Shown in pieces: positions 10,585 to 23,123 of a stretch of 64,000 bases of DNA (positions are counted from its first letter, which is position 1; each line of letters starts with the position of its first letter). A program made the position numbers and the translations under genes. The DNA comes from Thamnidium elegans (Eukaryota; Mucoromycota; Mucoromycetes; Mucorales; Mucoraceae), in assembly GCA_025201345.1 (NCBI GenBank), contig JAIXMG010000003.1, positions 1,426,001 to 1,490,000 on the forward strand, written 5' to 3'. Below the pieces are notes generated by a model. That model was not told the DNA's origin. It saw only the letters and a list, made by a program, of their open reading frames with translations, and made no database searches.

Positions 10585-13500
10585 GCTTTGTTTTGTTGTG
10601 ATTTTATTGACACTGTTTTGTTCCAATGAAGCGAGTCAGTACCAGCAACAGCATCAACAGGTAGATAAATATAAAGCGCACCAACCGGAACTAAACCAAT
10701 TGTCAGATCAGTTTTGGACAACAGTAAATCCAGAGCAAGACATCACTTGGCTTAAAATCCAGCCGCCTCATCTGTTCATTTACGACGACGATATCAACCG
10801 AGTAACAGATCACCTTGAGCAACTGCAAGAATTGTATCTTGCGAAATCGATGCTGGTTCGAGCAAAGATGCAACGACGCCCGTCGTTGTTCCGCATGTTT
10901 ATCTTAACCAGTCTGCAAAACACGCTACTGTTTGTGTCACAGATCAATATCCCGATGCTGATGTTGTGCTTTGTCACGATAGGGATTATTACGTGGATGA
11001 CGCCGAAATGGCGAGACCAGTGGCTGCTGCCTATTCTGACGCACACGTTCAACCAGTTCTTCTTGGGGCTGATTCACTGGTTTCCGTTACAGTTCATGAA
11101 ACGCGTGTATTATTTTTACCTGAAGGGACAGTGGGGCAAAGAATACGATGGCGACGGTGTGCACCGGGGCGCGATCTCGGTGCAGAACATATTTAACCAG
11201 CAACAATATCGGGCCAATGTGAAGCATGTGCAGGTACGCACGCTGACGAGCCAACATGTAGCAGATATCCAGAACTTGGACGCCAATGCCAAACACAGCT
11301 TGGTATCGTGCGGTCAGGACGGTAGGCTCGTGCTGTGGAACGCAGATGTCTTGAAATCAACGTGGGTCGCTCGGCTCGATAAACTGTCTCCGATTCGTGG
11401 CGGGGTCATGCAAGCAACACTCAACGCAGACTTCTTTCAGCAAAAGAAAAAGAAGGTGTCGAGCGTGCCTAGAAAATCTACACAAAAGAAAAAATCCAGC
11501 CGTACGCAGCAGGTGGTCAAAACTATCTTGCCAAAGGCTAGATGTGTTAAGGTCGACCAGGGCAATAAGTGGATCGCGGCCGGGTACGACGACGGCATGG
11601 TTCGTATATGGAATATTAGTACGGGAACGCTAGTAAGAGAAATGGAGTACCAGCCTCACTTACCTTCTGTCGAAATCCAAGACCCCGAAACACCAAAGTT
11701 GCGTAATAGAGTACACGGCACGGTCAAGCAAAAGAGCCATGTAGCGTCCGACCGTATCTTGTTCATTCAGTTTATTGGAATCATCACAGAGTACTGTCAT
11801 CCGCTGGTCGCGGAAGCGGCGGCGCGTGTAGGGTCCTCGGAAATCGAGGCGTCGCAGAATTTCATCATCTCGGTGCATAAGAGTGGATTTATCTACGAAT
11901 GGGATATTTTGTCGGGCGAGTGTATTCAGACAGTAAAGACCGGGCACCTGAAAGAAATCACGCAGCTGCATGTAGTCGATATCAAGGCGCCGTACCGCAA
12001 GTTAGGTATCACGTGGGTGTTTACTGCGTCGAAAGACGGCACGGTCAAGTGCTGGGAACGTCGGTTGATTCAGTCTAAAGATAGCGAGCAAGAAGAAGTG
12101 ACGACGACTGGGTGGAAATTAGCATACACTATTGAGCAAAATAGTCCAATTACGTCTATTGCTACTGAGTTACCTGTGGGCGGCATGGGAGTTGTTGTGA
12201 CGGGATGCAGCGACGGCTCCGTGCGGGTGTGGAACTTCGAGACAGGTGAATGTGTCGGAACTTTATCGCTTGGTAAATCGTCGATGCCGTCTACGTCGAT
12301 TGATAATTTGTTGGTGGGCGGGCCGATCCGTAAATTCTCAAAGTTTTCAAGCGGGCTTGCGGAGCAGCAGTCGTCGGATGATGAGGCGTCGGATACGGCG
12401 TCGGTGTACTCGCGCCACGAGGCAAATGTGACGGCGGATCATCGTGGGTCCATCTACCAGGTGGCAGTGACGCGCTACTGCGAGGTCGAGAACGGACCAG
12501 GTCTGTGTCGCAGCTGCGATACGTGCTTTGGAAACGGGTTTTTGATCGCGTCCAGTTCGATGGACGGTAAAGTGCATGCGTGGAGGCTGGAACGGTCCGA
12601 CGGCGGGCACGAAGGGTCGTGCACGCTGTGCACCAAGGACTATCACCGCAAGCAGTACAAGCACCGCAAGTCAGAAGACAGTTCGGACAGCGGCAGACAG
12701 ACGTTGACAGCCAGTGGCAGAAGAAGAAGATCAAGCGTGCAGGTCAAAAAGAGAGCAGCGCCGACGCGGCCGGTGATGACGGATGTATCCATGCTGGAGC
12801 TGCTGGACATCGAGCAGTTGGCGGGCGATGTGCATATTCCGTTAAAGGCGACGTTTTTGGGCAAGGTGGACCAGCCGGCGGGTCGCGGCGTGGTGTTTTG
12901 CGATAAGATTTTGGCGGGCGTGAGAAGGCGTCGGGCGTCGAGCAAAGGAAGCGGCGAGTGGGAGACCTGGTTTGCATCGCTGCAGTATTACGACCCCTCC
13001 AAGGAAGACGACGGGGCCATGCGGATACCGATTGAAACGTTTGATCTGGACGACGATACCTCGGCGCAGCTAGACTTGCAAAAGGAAGAGGAGATTCAGA
13101 CTTTTACATTGAGAGACACGCTGTTAGGGTTGTTTACGTCGGCACCAGCTGGTTCTGCTGTTGGCGGTAATGAAAAGAAAACGTTAGAACATCAGTTAAA
13201 GTACAAGCGTATCCATGAGGGCTCAGATGGTGAGTACGATGATGATGAGGCGGATGAAGATATGCTGGAGGCAAGTGAAAACTTACCGTTCTCTACGGTG
13301 CGACATATTATCCCACTCGATGGGTGCGCGCTGGCGTGTGATTTTGGTAACTTTATTAAGCTGGTGTACCTTGATAAACCTAGTTTGACAGAGAAGGAGA
13401 AGCTGAAGCAGGCGAGTGATTCGATCGATACAAGGCCGCTGCATAAAAAGAAGATTGTGGAGCAGGTGATTGAAGAAGACGAAGGGGTGGATTCGGGGTG

Positions 13501-13801
13501 TCAGTGCGATGAGGAGGAAAACAGTGGGTGCGCAACCAAGGATGACTGCTGCGGAGGTGCCAATAAAGAGAAAAACGGTGGCAAGTGTTGTGGTGGCAAC
13601 GTGAAGAAGCAACAGGATGAAAAAAGACGACAAAAGGCGTTGTTGAAAAAGAAATCGATCGAGAATGCTAGTTTTAATGGGTGCAGTGGGGCTCGTAGTA
13701 TTGCCGATTGCTCGTTACGCAATAACTGTTCAAAGGCCTCTGACTGTATGTCCTCGACTTCTGTCGTACCTTCTCCTTATTCTTTTAATAACTGGTTGTA
13801 A
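8790..13801 (+). CDS. SREBP cleavage-activating protein (SCAP) homologue
   Basis: Predicted ER sterol sensor that escorts SREBP to the Golgi. Exons 8790-9593, 9672-10002, 10079-10272, 10328-10510 and 10586-13801 give about 1575 residues. An N-terminal membrane helix (about 28-47) precedes a lumenal loop with Asn-glycosylation sites, then a sterol-sensing multispan region (about 272-445). Asp423 in CVDYILEM and the following VLSIDIKR match SCAP exactly where human SCAP has the sterol-critical Asp443. The COPII-sorting hexapeptide MELADL is present as VELADL (442-447), with intron 3 falling between Glu and Leu. The cytosolic part holds at least six WD40-like repeats (for example ending LVLWN, VRIWN, VKCWE, VRVWN, VHAWR). 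The tail is Cys-rich (about 1476-1510). It is longer than mammalian SCAP (about 1280). The last exon is strikingly GC-rich compared with its surroundings. Confidence 0.9.
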
Positions 13802-14383
13802 TAACCTTGTGGAAAAAAAAAAAAAAGTTGTATAATTTTTTTTTCTTCTTCTTTATATATATATATATATATCTTCATACCATTTTTTATACATGTATTT
13901 TTATTCACTTGATTCAGAGCTGTAAAAACCTTTTTTTTTTTAAAAATAAATAAATAAATAAATAAACGATTACTAGCATATCTTTGCAGCAAATGAACTA
14001 TCATTTGATATAGTGTCATGATAATAATGATGTTATAACTATACATTTAGAATATTTTAGTATCGTATGCAGATACATGATGTAAAAGAAGGAAAAAGAG
14101 AGAGAAAAAAAGGAGGCAATAATAAAAAAGAAAAAAGACACGCTGTAAATCTTTCTACAGTTATGAAAAAATCATACTATATTTTATTATTACTTTTTAA
14201 GCAAAGAAGACGTGGTCGTAAATAGCCAATCGTTTCATATCACTCGACCACTCTCGTTTTTTTTATATGAAAAAAAATGGCATGATTTTTTTTTATTATT
14301 ATTGTAATTGCTACTCGGCTCGAAAGTATATTTTAATAAGAATGGTGCATTTAATAAGGCCCACGCGGAGGAATGATAAATTG

Positions 14384-14416
<33 letters not shown>

Positions 14417-15495
14417 CGTTAGGAAAATAGAATACAAGGTAATAGTTTAAATAGTGACCATCTAATATACCTTTTTTTTTTTCAGTGCGCACTCTGTTTT
14501 TTTACATGTTTTTGCCGCACAATGTCAAGTAAAAAAAAAAACAGAATAAGAAAAGAGAAAAAGGAGAAGCGGATATTACAATAAAAGGGATATATGTCAC
14601 AAAAAGGTAGAAATTTTATTAAGACTAAGATTAAATGCGCACACAAACAAAGGCTTTTTTTTCTTTTTTAAAAAAAAAAGTATGTGTGTGTACATTTACG
14701 CACTTAACCCTTTCATCACCCCCGTTTTTTTTTTTTTTTTTTCAAAAAAGGGATTAATGTTTCAGTACTTTCTTGTCAAAAGAAATAAGCCCAATAGAGG
14801 CTTACAATAAAAAAAAAAAAAAGATCGTCTTGTCATATTCTAAGCCCTAAACTAGTACCGTGACAAATAAAACTGTGTGCTGCATAAATTTACTAGGTAC
14901 AAAAAGCTGGTGACATAAGCTAAAAGGTGGTCCGGAAATAAAAAATAAATAAAATGTAGTCAGTCTATTGCAAAGAGAACGGGTTTAAAGTGAATGAACA
15001 ATAAAATGATTGATGGTTTTATGAGAAAGAAAAGAGATCACGAGACTTGATCTTTTTATTAAAGTTCACTATTATAAGAAAACCAAGTTTTTTTTATACG
15101 GTAATCAATTGATTATACAACTACCCTTATAATTTAATGAGACCAATCGTTTCTATTATTATAACTGTTATGATTAGTGCAATTTCTTGTTCTTACATCA
15201 TTTTTTTTTTTTACTTGTAAAAAAAGGCAAGGCGTCTATTTTAAATTTAGCAGGGCTGATGAAAAATGTGTGTGTGTGTGTTTTTATATGTTTTATGTGT
15301 GGTTGCGTTTCAAGATGATCATTCACCTTTTATTAGGGTTAGGGCTTTTTTTTTATTATTATTCATGCACGTACCTTTTTTTTTTTTTTTTGGGTGTATA
15401 AAAAGAGAAAAAATCGGATATAATTTTTTTCTTTTTTCTTTATAATTTCTTATCACGCACAAATTATACACACACACACACACACACACATAAAA
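13802..15495. other. Intergenic, no gene seen
   Basis: About 1.7 kb of AT-rich DNA with TA microsatellites (about 13855-13871 and 14392-14416) and A/T homopolymers. Frames here encode only low-complexity peptides. The last 100 bp form the promoter of the Kre9-like gene. Confidence 0.6.
15397..15405 (+). promoter_or_regulatory. TATA box of the Kre9-like gene
   Basis: TATAAAAAG lies about 95 bp before the ATG at 15496, followed by a T/C-rich stretch and a CA microsatellite in the presumed 5' UTR (about 15470-15490). Spacing and sequence fit a TATA-driven, probably highly expressed gene. Confidence 0.55.
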
Positions 15496-15900
15496 ATGTT
15501 CAACAAAATTTATCTTATCGCTTTATTCTTTTTCGCTTTTATCGCATGTTTAGCAAGTGCAGGTGCTATTAACCCAAAGATTAATGTACCCAACTCTAGT
15601 ACAAAATGGAGTGCTGGTCAAACTGTAACAATTCAATGGGATGTTACTTACTTTGATGGTTCTGGTCAAGTAAAAATTCCTGAAGAAGCTACTGGTACAC
15701 TCAAGTTGGGTTACCTTGAAGACGGTGATGAATACAATGAACATCTTTTCTGGGATTTGGATACTGGATTTAAGTTGGCTAGTGGTGCTCGGTCTGTCAC
15801 TTTACCTGCCGATCTTGAAACTAAAACTAGTTATATTATTGTACTAATGGGTAACTCTGGTAACGCATCAGCTAAATTCTATATCCGTGCAGCTAAGTAG
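15496..15900 (+). CDS. Secreted Kre9/Knh1-like domain protein
   Basis: A 134-residue single-exon protein. Residues 1 to about 22 form a signal peptide (hydrophobic IYLIALFFFAFIACLASAG). The rest matches the Kre9/Knh1 N-terminal-like domain (Ser-Thr-rich GPI-anchored family) with the characteristic INPKINVPNSS, KWSAGQTVTIQWD and a C-terminal SYIIVLMGNSGNASAKFYI strand pair. Members of this family act at the cell wall, but this one is a minimal domain with no Ser/Thr-rich tail and no GPI-attachment signal, so it is probably a small soluble wall or secreted protein. Codon use is biased and the promoter has a TATA box, suggesting strong expression. The exact role is unknown. Confidence 0.8.
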   Translation: MFNKIYLIALFFFAFIACLASAGAINPKINVPNSSTKWSAGQTVTIQWDVTYFDGSGQVKIPEEATGTLKLGYLEDGDEYNEHLFWDLDTGFKLASGARSVTLPADLETKTSYIIVLMGNSGNASAKFYIRAAK

Positions 15901-16194
15901 TTGGGTCAAGTCTTCTTTTTTTTAAAAAAAAAAAAAAAATGGAGGGAAAAAATCATTTTGTACACTACATTCTATTTTTCAATCAAATTTTTCAATTATT
16001 CCTATTTTGTATATCAGACAGAAAAAAATACATATATTACGCATTTTGTAATCTTTGTCCTGTATTATATCCCTTGCCACTCGTTATTTACATAGTCTTT
16101 TTTTTTCTTCTTCTCTTTTTTTTTTGTATATTCTATTCACTCTTTTTTTCTTCTTCATTTTATCAATAAAAGCCCTTTTTTTTTATTTATTTAT

Positions 16195-17078
16195 TTATTC
16201 TTCTTTGTTTAAACCTGTAACGTCTTTTGCATGCTTCTTTAATTGTAAAAGAGAGCCAAAACCAAAGACCATGGTGCTTAATGTCCACTTGAGCGAATTT
16301 AAAGGACTATACCAACCCCTATGAAGACAAGTGGCTAAAGTAAAAGTACTTTCAGCTAAATGAACAACCACCAAGGTTTTCCAAATCTTTTGAATCAATT
16401 GAGACCCAACTGCATTACGTAATTCAAGCACCTGAACTGGGAATTGACGCTGTAAATAGTCATCCGAGCAATACGCAAGCACTGCAACCATACCAACTGT
16501 AAAACCAACAGTTGTCATAATTGATTTTTGTGGCAAATAAAAGCTATTTAAAGGAACTTGTGGTTGAGGGGGTGTGTATACGTCTGTAGCTGATGCAACT
16601 ATTGCTTTGGCGATAGCTTTAAAAGGAGGAGGTCCGGTCAACGAACTAGGCTGTATATGCATGTGTGATTAGAACTCTAAATCTTTTTTTTTTTTTTTTT
16701 TTTTTTTTTACATTGCATACTATTTACCAAACCCAAAGCTTCTTCGGCTTCTTTGGCCATTGCTTCTAATACAACTCGAATTTCTTCTCTCTTTTGTAAA
16801 GGTGTTTTGAAAGGAATAGTAACACTGTGCATTTTTGTTTGGTTAGGTAATTCATAATCTAAAGTAAATCCAACAGAGTCAAGACTCTTGAACGTGGCCT
16901 TGGTTGCATTGTCAATTTTTCCAAAATACCGAACGTAAGCAAGGTTGGTAGCTATTTTTTTTATTTTTTATTTGTGAGTTTTTAATGTGCATATTGTAAG
17001 GGTTACTTTTTATTTACCTTCGTGAACACTCATGTAAGCTGCGATAGGTGCACTATGAGGAGCAATAGGATCAGACAT
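16195..17078 (-). CDS. DUF2470 domain membrane protein
   Basis: Exons in transcript order 17018-17078, 16728-16951 and 16195-16650 give about 246 residues. Residues about 8-95 resemble DUF2470 (HSAPIAAYMSVHEG, NLAYVRYFGKID, LDSVGFTL), a domain linked to FMN-binding split-barrel and haem-handling proteins. A Pro-rich linker leads to a C-terminal region with several hydrophobic segments (for example MTTVGFTVGMVAVLAYC, then a region around KTLVVVHLAEST and TLSTMVFGFGSLLQL), so the protein is probably membrane anchored. It converges with the Kre9-like gene; the stops are about 295 bp apart. No function is assigned. The third exon is preceded on the minus strand by an intron with a 28-nt poly-A tract. 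Confidence 0.75.
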
Positions 17079-17582
17079 TTTTTTTGTATATTAGTAATAT
17101 TAAAAAAGAAAAGAAAAAAGAAAAAAAGAAAAGGAAAGTTTAATCCGTGTTTCCTAATTTACATAAGTGTAAAATAGACTAATTCATACTCACTGTGTTA
17201 CTTGATTTACTTTAAAACGCAACAGAGAATCGTGTTGTCATTTCCATAGAGCACGTTTTGTAGTAGCGTTTTTTATTACTGCTTTTTCAAATTATTAAAA
17301 TGTACAAGTTAATTTATGCAAATGAATACAGTCTCCTTTTTTTTTCAGTATTGGCTGAATCGATTAATTTCGTATTCTAGGGTTTGATGTAATTACCTTG
17401 AAGCAATTTTTTACTCCTCACACAAGAGGCGATGAAAAAGTGCGGGTATTAAAAAAAAAAAAGAAAGTATTTTTGTCCTGGTTTTTTTATTCTACCTACA
17501 AAAAAAAAAAAACGTATTTTCTTTGAGTACCCTCCCATCTCAATTAAAATATTGTATTCAAGTTTTTTTTTTTTTGGTCGCC
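17079..17582. promoter_or_regulatory. Divergent intergenic region, DUF2470 / RhoGAP genes
   Basis: About 500 bp between divergent start codons, with A-rich blocks at 17101-17140, 17450-17464 and 17501-17512. No specific regulatory motif was recognised. Confidence 0.4.
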
Positions 17583-20292
17583 ATGACACCGATTCAACAT
17601 TTTAAAACGACGTTTTGGTCGCAAAAGCAACCAGAGTTAACGCTACCCGACTTTCAAACGGGGTACTCTGTCTTACATCAGAAACTGGGACAAAGCAAAT
17701 GTGAAAATGAAGAGCTGGTTTCTTTTTTCAAGGAGCGTATTGCGATTGAAGAAGGCTACGCTAATAAGCTATGCGAGCAAGGGAAATTGCAACTGAAGCC
17801 AGGTGGGTTTGGCCGCGATGAAGGCGCGGGCCTTGTAAAATGCTTCAGCCAGTTGAAGGAAACCAGTCGTCGTATTGGCGAGCAACATAAAACGACGGCC
17901 AACGCTGTTCAAAGCCACGTCTTGACCCCGTTACAGGAATTTCACGAGGATTATAAACGCAATGTGTCGCATTCGAAGCAGGCGGTAGACAGCATGCTGA
18001 AGCAGTTTGATGGGCTGGTAAAAGAGGCAGAGAAGTCAAGACATGTTTATCATCGCAAGTGCAAAGACGCAGATAAGGCGGAGGAACTGGCTGTGAAACA
18101 CGCTGCCAATGTTACTACTGGTGAGGAAAAATCAATCACTCCCCCTCCTCCTCCTCCTCCTGCTCCTCTTCCTCCATCACAAGAGGATACAAACATGAAC
18201 ACAAAGATTCAACTGGGAAATCAAATCATGCTTCAGACCGAATTGGATGGTTTGGTAAGACGCATGAGACAAGAAATCACGATGGGTGACCACCGTGTGC
18301 CCATTTTAGGTACATATAAAAACACATCGACGGGTGAAGATATTGCTATCTGGTTACAGCAACATCTAGCTCAGTGTAAAGATTCACCGGCTATGGCGGA
18401 CGTGGTAGGACAACAGTTGATTCAGCCCTATCATATTTTACGGTTAATCGGTCAGCGCGGTAATAAATTTACAGCTTCTGCTAATTCTTATTATCAGTGG
18501 CGTGTAGCAGGTGACGAGGACACATCTAGTATTGCTTCTAGTACTACAGAAGCAACGTATGCTGCGTTAGGCGGGCTCATGGAAAAGATTACAATTGCAC
18601 CTCCACTTGTCACTAATACAACACCGCCCGAGGAACCTCACAAGAAGTCTCGACGTGAAGCAGAAAAAGCCGACCAAGCGTACCGCGCATCCGTGCTTAA
18701 GCTGGATCAAATGCGTATGGCGATTGAAGAAGCGATGTTTGCTCACTTGACTGAAATGGAACAAGTGGAATTAGAACGTATCCAGAAACTAAAAGAATTT
18801 ATCTCGTCGTTTATTGCGTCCATGTCGGTTGTTATTCCGCAAGATAAATTGGTGATTGAGGAAATGATGGTATTTCAGGAGTCGTTGAAGCCTGATCAGG
18901 ATATTCAATTTATTGTTCAGCAGTATGCAGTTGCATCTTTTTCGCCCAAGGCTATTCTTTATGATAATTATTATCATGGTACTTGTCACGGTAAGTTTCT
19001 TTTCTCCCTTTTTTTTTTTGCTTATTTAATATAGATGTCTAATGATGTTAAAAAAATAGATCAAGTTTTTGGCGTTCCGTTAGAAGAACTCGGAAAACAA
19101 ACGCAGGATAACGTACCGCGTTTTATCAGTATTCTCTTACAGGTGATTGACAAGAGCATAGATACCATTACCGACGCCGAAGAAAAGAAAAAGGTATGGT
19201 CTACGCCGTGTGCATTAGACCGGGTTCATGCGACGTGCATCGAGTTGAATATGGGCAGCGATTTATTAAATTTAGAAATGGTCCAAAAGTATGAGCCTCA
19301 GTTGCTTGTTGCTGTATTAAGATACTTTTTATTGGAACTGCCTGAGTGCTTGATGACTTATGAGTTCTATGATCCGGTGGAAGCTCTTTTAGGAGGAAGT
19401 ATGTTATAGGCCTTTTTTGTTTTTTGTTTTTTATTTAAATTTTTTTTTTTTTGTGTGTGTTAGATGATAATGAAGAGTTACGTCTGGCGTCTTTTAGCAA
19501 CCTTATTGCGACACTTCCCAGGGCTCATTTCGCTAGTCTCTCAGCAATTTTTGAAAACATAACAAGGTAAATAATTATACAGATGTAATGCACGTAAATT
19601 TAAAGGCATCAAATAGGTTTGTTAGCAAGGTAGATGCATCAGAGGAAACTGTTCATTCGATTTGTCAGTCACTTGGGCCAGTCATCCTTCGGTCGCGCAT
19701 CGACTCGTTTACAGTCATGAACAGCAAAGTGCCGGTGAAATTCGTGCATGAGTTAATAAAGCACAGCAAGGAGATCTTTTCAGAGTCCACGGTCAAGTTG
19801 CACGCGGAAAGCGAGAAAAGACGCCTCGCAAGGCCGATTGTTGCGCCCAGTGAGGATGCCAGGTCGGAAAAAAGGGCCACGCGTCTGATGTCGTTTATGC
19901 GTCCGACCATCCACACGGCAGAAGAGTTGAATAAGTGGACGATGCACTCGATGATGGGTGTGTTTCAGAGAAATACGAGTCAGTCATCACCTACTGAACA
20001 GCAACAGCAACATACTGCTAGTAGGTCAGTACCTTTAGCGTTTGGGTCAACCATTACAGAGTCTCCTCCTTCTTCACCTAGGATCTCTGCTGCTGCAGAT
20101 GAAATCGTCCAAGAAACCATGTTTGACGGCGATCATATTTTTGACGAGGAAACTGATGACAAGTCTCAAGATATTTTGAACGATTTTGAAGAGGTGGTTG
20201 AAGAAAAAGTGGAAAAGAAAGAAAATAATACCCAAGAACGACCTAATATCGATTCATCCTTCTTTGATGATGACGATGAAGAAGACGATTAA
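17583..20292 (+). CDS. F-BAR / DEP / RhoGAP protein (Rgd2-like)
   Basis: Predicted membrane-curving Rho GTPase-activating protein. Exons 17583-18990, 19060-19398, 19464-19566 and 19617-20292 give about 841 residues. An F-BAR N-terminal half (about 5-185: FWSQKQPELTLPDFQTGYSVL, FKERIAIEEGYANKL) leads to a poly-Pro stretch (about 186-199), a DEP domain (about 237-315: GTYKNTSTGEDIAIWLQQHL, NKFTASANSYYQWR), the F-BAR C-terminal helices (about 350-425) and a RhoGAP domain (about 470-620: FGVPLEEL, VPRFISILLQVID, SLGPVILRS). This order matches yeast Rgd2. The usual arginine-finger motif (GxxRxSG) is not seen; the equivalent stretch reads KKKVWSTPCALDRVHATC. Intron 1 is taken to end at 19059, because the upstream AG at 19034 would give an in-frame stop. 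The tail is acidic. Confidence 0.82.
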
Positions 20293-23123
20293 AAAAAAAA
20301 AAAAATCTTTGTAATAAACTATTTTTTTTTTTGTTACCCCCTTCTTGTGTGTATATGCTATCTGTACAATTATGTTTAAAGTTTGTTGTTGCTTCATTAG
20401 TGAATAGAAGCAGAGCACTTCTTAGCTTGCTATCAGCCAAAAAAAAAAAAAAAAAAGGTCTTTTTTTTTGCCTTAGGATGACGATATGTTCATGTAAAAA
20501 AAAAAAGCTCTTGCATTAACCAAGCTAGTTTTAGGCAGTAAAAAGAAACTTGGCGCTTTTACAAACAAGAAAAGATACAAAATAGGAAATATAGTTAAAT
20601 AACCTTATTTTGTAAAAAGAGCAAAATAGAGTCATGCGAAGGTCGGGGGGCATTCATAAAATAAACAAGATAATTTTAGTTAAATTGGTGGACGCATTCT
20701 GTTAGAACCTCTCTCTGCACTTGAACTCTTTTTAATATTATATTTTAACCTATCAGGAACTACATAGTTTATTGTAAACGGCCCCTAGAGCAGTACTGTC
20801 ATAGAATATTCTCGCGCTATTTCTATTAAACTTGTTCATCACGCTAAACTAAAAAAAGTAAAAAAAACGCGACGATCCGTACTAAACTTTGTTCGAAGGG
20901 CCAAGTTTAAATGCTGGTATCCAGGTCTAAAACTTGATTTCAAACTATAACTAGACTTTATATTCATTATTGACGCAACTATTATGAATTGTATTTAAAT
21001 GAGAGGTGGGGGTATCCTTTCCTTAAGCAACTTAGGTTACTTTTTAAAAAGAAGAATGATGGGGGGGGGGGAGAGAGCTATTGCGGGATATACGTATATC
21101 CTTGATTTTAATTAACTCGCGATAACTGCCACACTGTCTTTTTTTTTTAATAGAGATGAAGTATAGCAATTGGCTTTTAATAACGATAAAAAAAAACAGC
21201 CTCCGCAACAATGAAAAATAAAATGGCGTGGAGGCATTTTATTTGTAAAGAGAATAGATGGTTGATGTAACATGTGTGTACATATCTTTCTCTATCCCTC
21301 TAGTGCGTAATTTAGGGATCAAAATCAAGATTGGCCAATAAAGAGGCGAAGAAAGTTAGATTTGATCCTTTATTGCACCATCCAGCAAAAAAAAAAAAAA
21401 AAAAAATTGGTTTAAAACTCAACACATCAAGTCAATTTGATTCGATAATCTCTCGTTGTAAGACCAAAAAGTATTACAGATCTTAAATTAGCATTTTCGA
21501 GATATGCAAACAGAAGGTTTATATCATCAGGATAACTGAATAGTATACTCGTTAAGAGAGGATTTATTCTTGGGAGGGTTTCTTTTTTTGCAATATTTTT
21601 TTTTATAGATGTAGTCTTGAGAACCATTCTCCCTTCAACCATGTATTAAATATACTCGCTAATATAGTTTCTATAGTTTCTCTAATATATACTATAAGGA
21701 TGCAATGTAACTATGTACTCCTCCCCTTCTTCCTTTTTTTTTTAAAAAAAAGAAAGGTTTGCTTGTTTAAAATACTTTTTGATAGACTCGGAAGATTTAT
21801 CTGTCAACTCAACAAGCTAGTTTCTAAGAATGATAAAAAGGTATGGAATGGGACAGGGAAAAAGGAAAAGAGTTGGTATATAGCTAAGATGTAGATTTCG
21901 GTTCAAAGTGCTTTTAGATACTTTTTTTTTTTCTTATTTAAAATAATAAAATACGTTTAATACAACTTAATACTTCCATTGTGCGTCTATCTAGTGTAAG
22001 AAACAGCATATATTTGCCTACGCGCTCGTTTTCTTTATCTACCTTTTTTTTTTCGAAACACTTTAAATCACAAAAGTAGCCCATCTTTTATCCTTTTCTC
22101 GTTCACACGCGTACCTTCCCACTTCTTTGTATATGTAAACAAAGTTGCCTAGCTACTAACTGTTCTAGTTCGCTTTTCAACAATAATGGTTCCTTTTTTT
22201 TTATATATATATATTGTTACTGTTATTTGTTTTTGAAACAAAGGACTAAGATTATTCCAAATTGTTTTACGTCGTGCTGCTTGAAAAATTACTAGATTTT
22301 AAGTCGACTTTTAGGTTTTGTATATAATACTGGATGCTATGTCAAAGCGCTATACGTATGTACCTGGATTTAGCCTTTTTTTGTGGGAAAATAAATAATA
22401 ATAAAAAAAAAAAAACGCCATTATATTAATCTGATCTATTATTATTCGTCCCTATACAATCTATGAAATAATGACCACGTTTAGATGTTTATAACTTGAA
22501 ATATGAGATGTAGTTTGTCGTTTCGAAAGCATATAGGACCAGTTGTCAATTTCTATCAAAAGGCATTCTGCAAATATCTCCTTTTTTTTCGTTCATTGAT
22601 TTTTTTTAGATTGGAAAAATGTTATCGATTTTCAAGAAACGACAATCTGAATGTATTGCGAAATAAAATTATGCAAGATTCTGATGCTCCATTTCAATTG
22701 GATATTGATTTGAACATAACTTCAATCTGTATTTTTTTTTTTTTTTTTGTATATTTTTTTTGGCGTGTATTTACGCGTAATAAATACTATGAACAAAAGT
22801 TTAATCTTTTCTGATAATAATTGCTATAAAAGATATCAGATCTTGGTTTTATTACAAGTTTCATGAATGAGAAATAGTCGGAGATTTGACATTCAAGAAC
22901 AGTTACTATGCATTTTAACTGGCCGTAAAGCGAAATCTGCAATTCTACTGGCTGTCAATTTCAATTAAATTTTACTGGCTCATCCATTTATCATCTAATC
23001 TGAGGCAATCCCAAGGTTTTTTTAGCATACAAACAGAAAAAAAAAAAAAGTATAAATAGTTTCCATTTTGTACTAATTTCTTTTTTTCTTCATTATAATT
23101 TACTTTATTCTATCTTATTAAAA
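20293..23123. other. Intergenic, no gene seen (2.8 kb)
   Basis: AT-rich DNA with an AATAAA signal at 20312-20317 (3' end of the RhoGAP gene), long A/T runs (for example 21387-21405) and a G10 run near 21061. Short frames at 21427-21642 (minus) and 22503-22814 (plus) look fortuitous. The right end is the promoter of the methionine synthase gene. Confidence 0.55.
23051..23059 (+). promoter_or_regulatory. TATA box of methionine synthase
   Basis: TATAAATAG lies 73 bp upstream of the ATG at 23124, followed by a pyrimidine-rich leader, the usual arrangement of a strongly expressed fungal housekeeping gene. Confidence 0.6.

Noticed and set aside
19035..19059. Alternative RhoGAP exon 2 start at 19035
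   Set aside because: Splicing at the AG at 19034 from the only good donor gives an in-frame stop two codons later. The next AG, at 19059, restores the frame and the FGVPLEEL motif.
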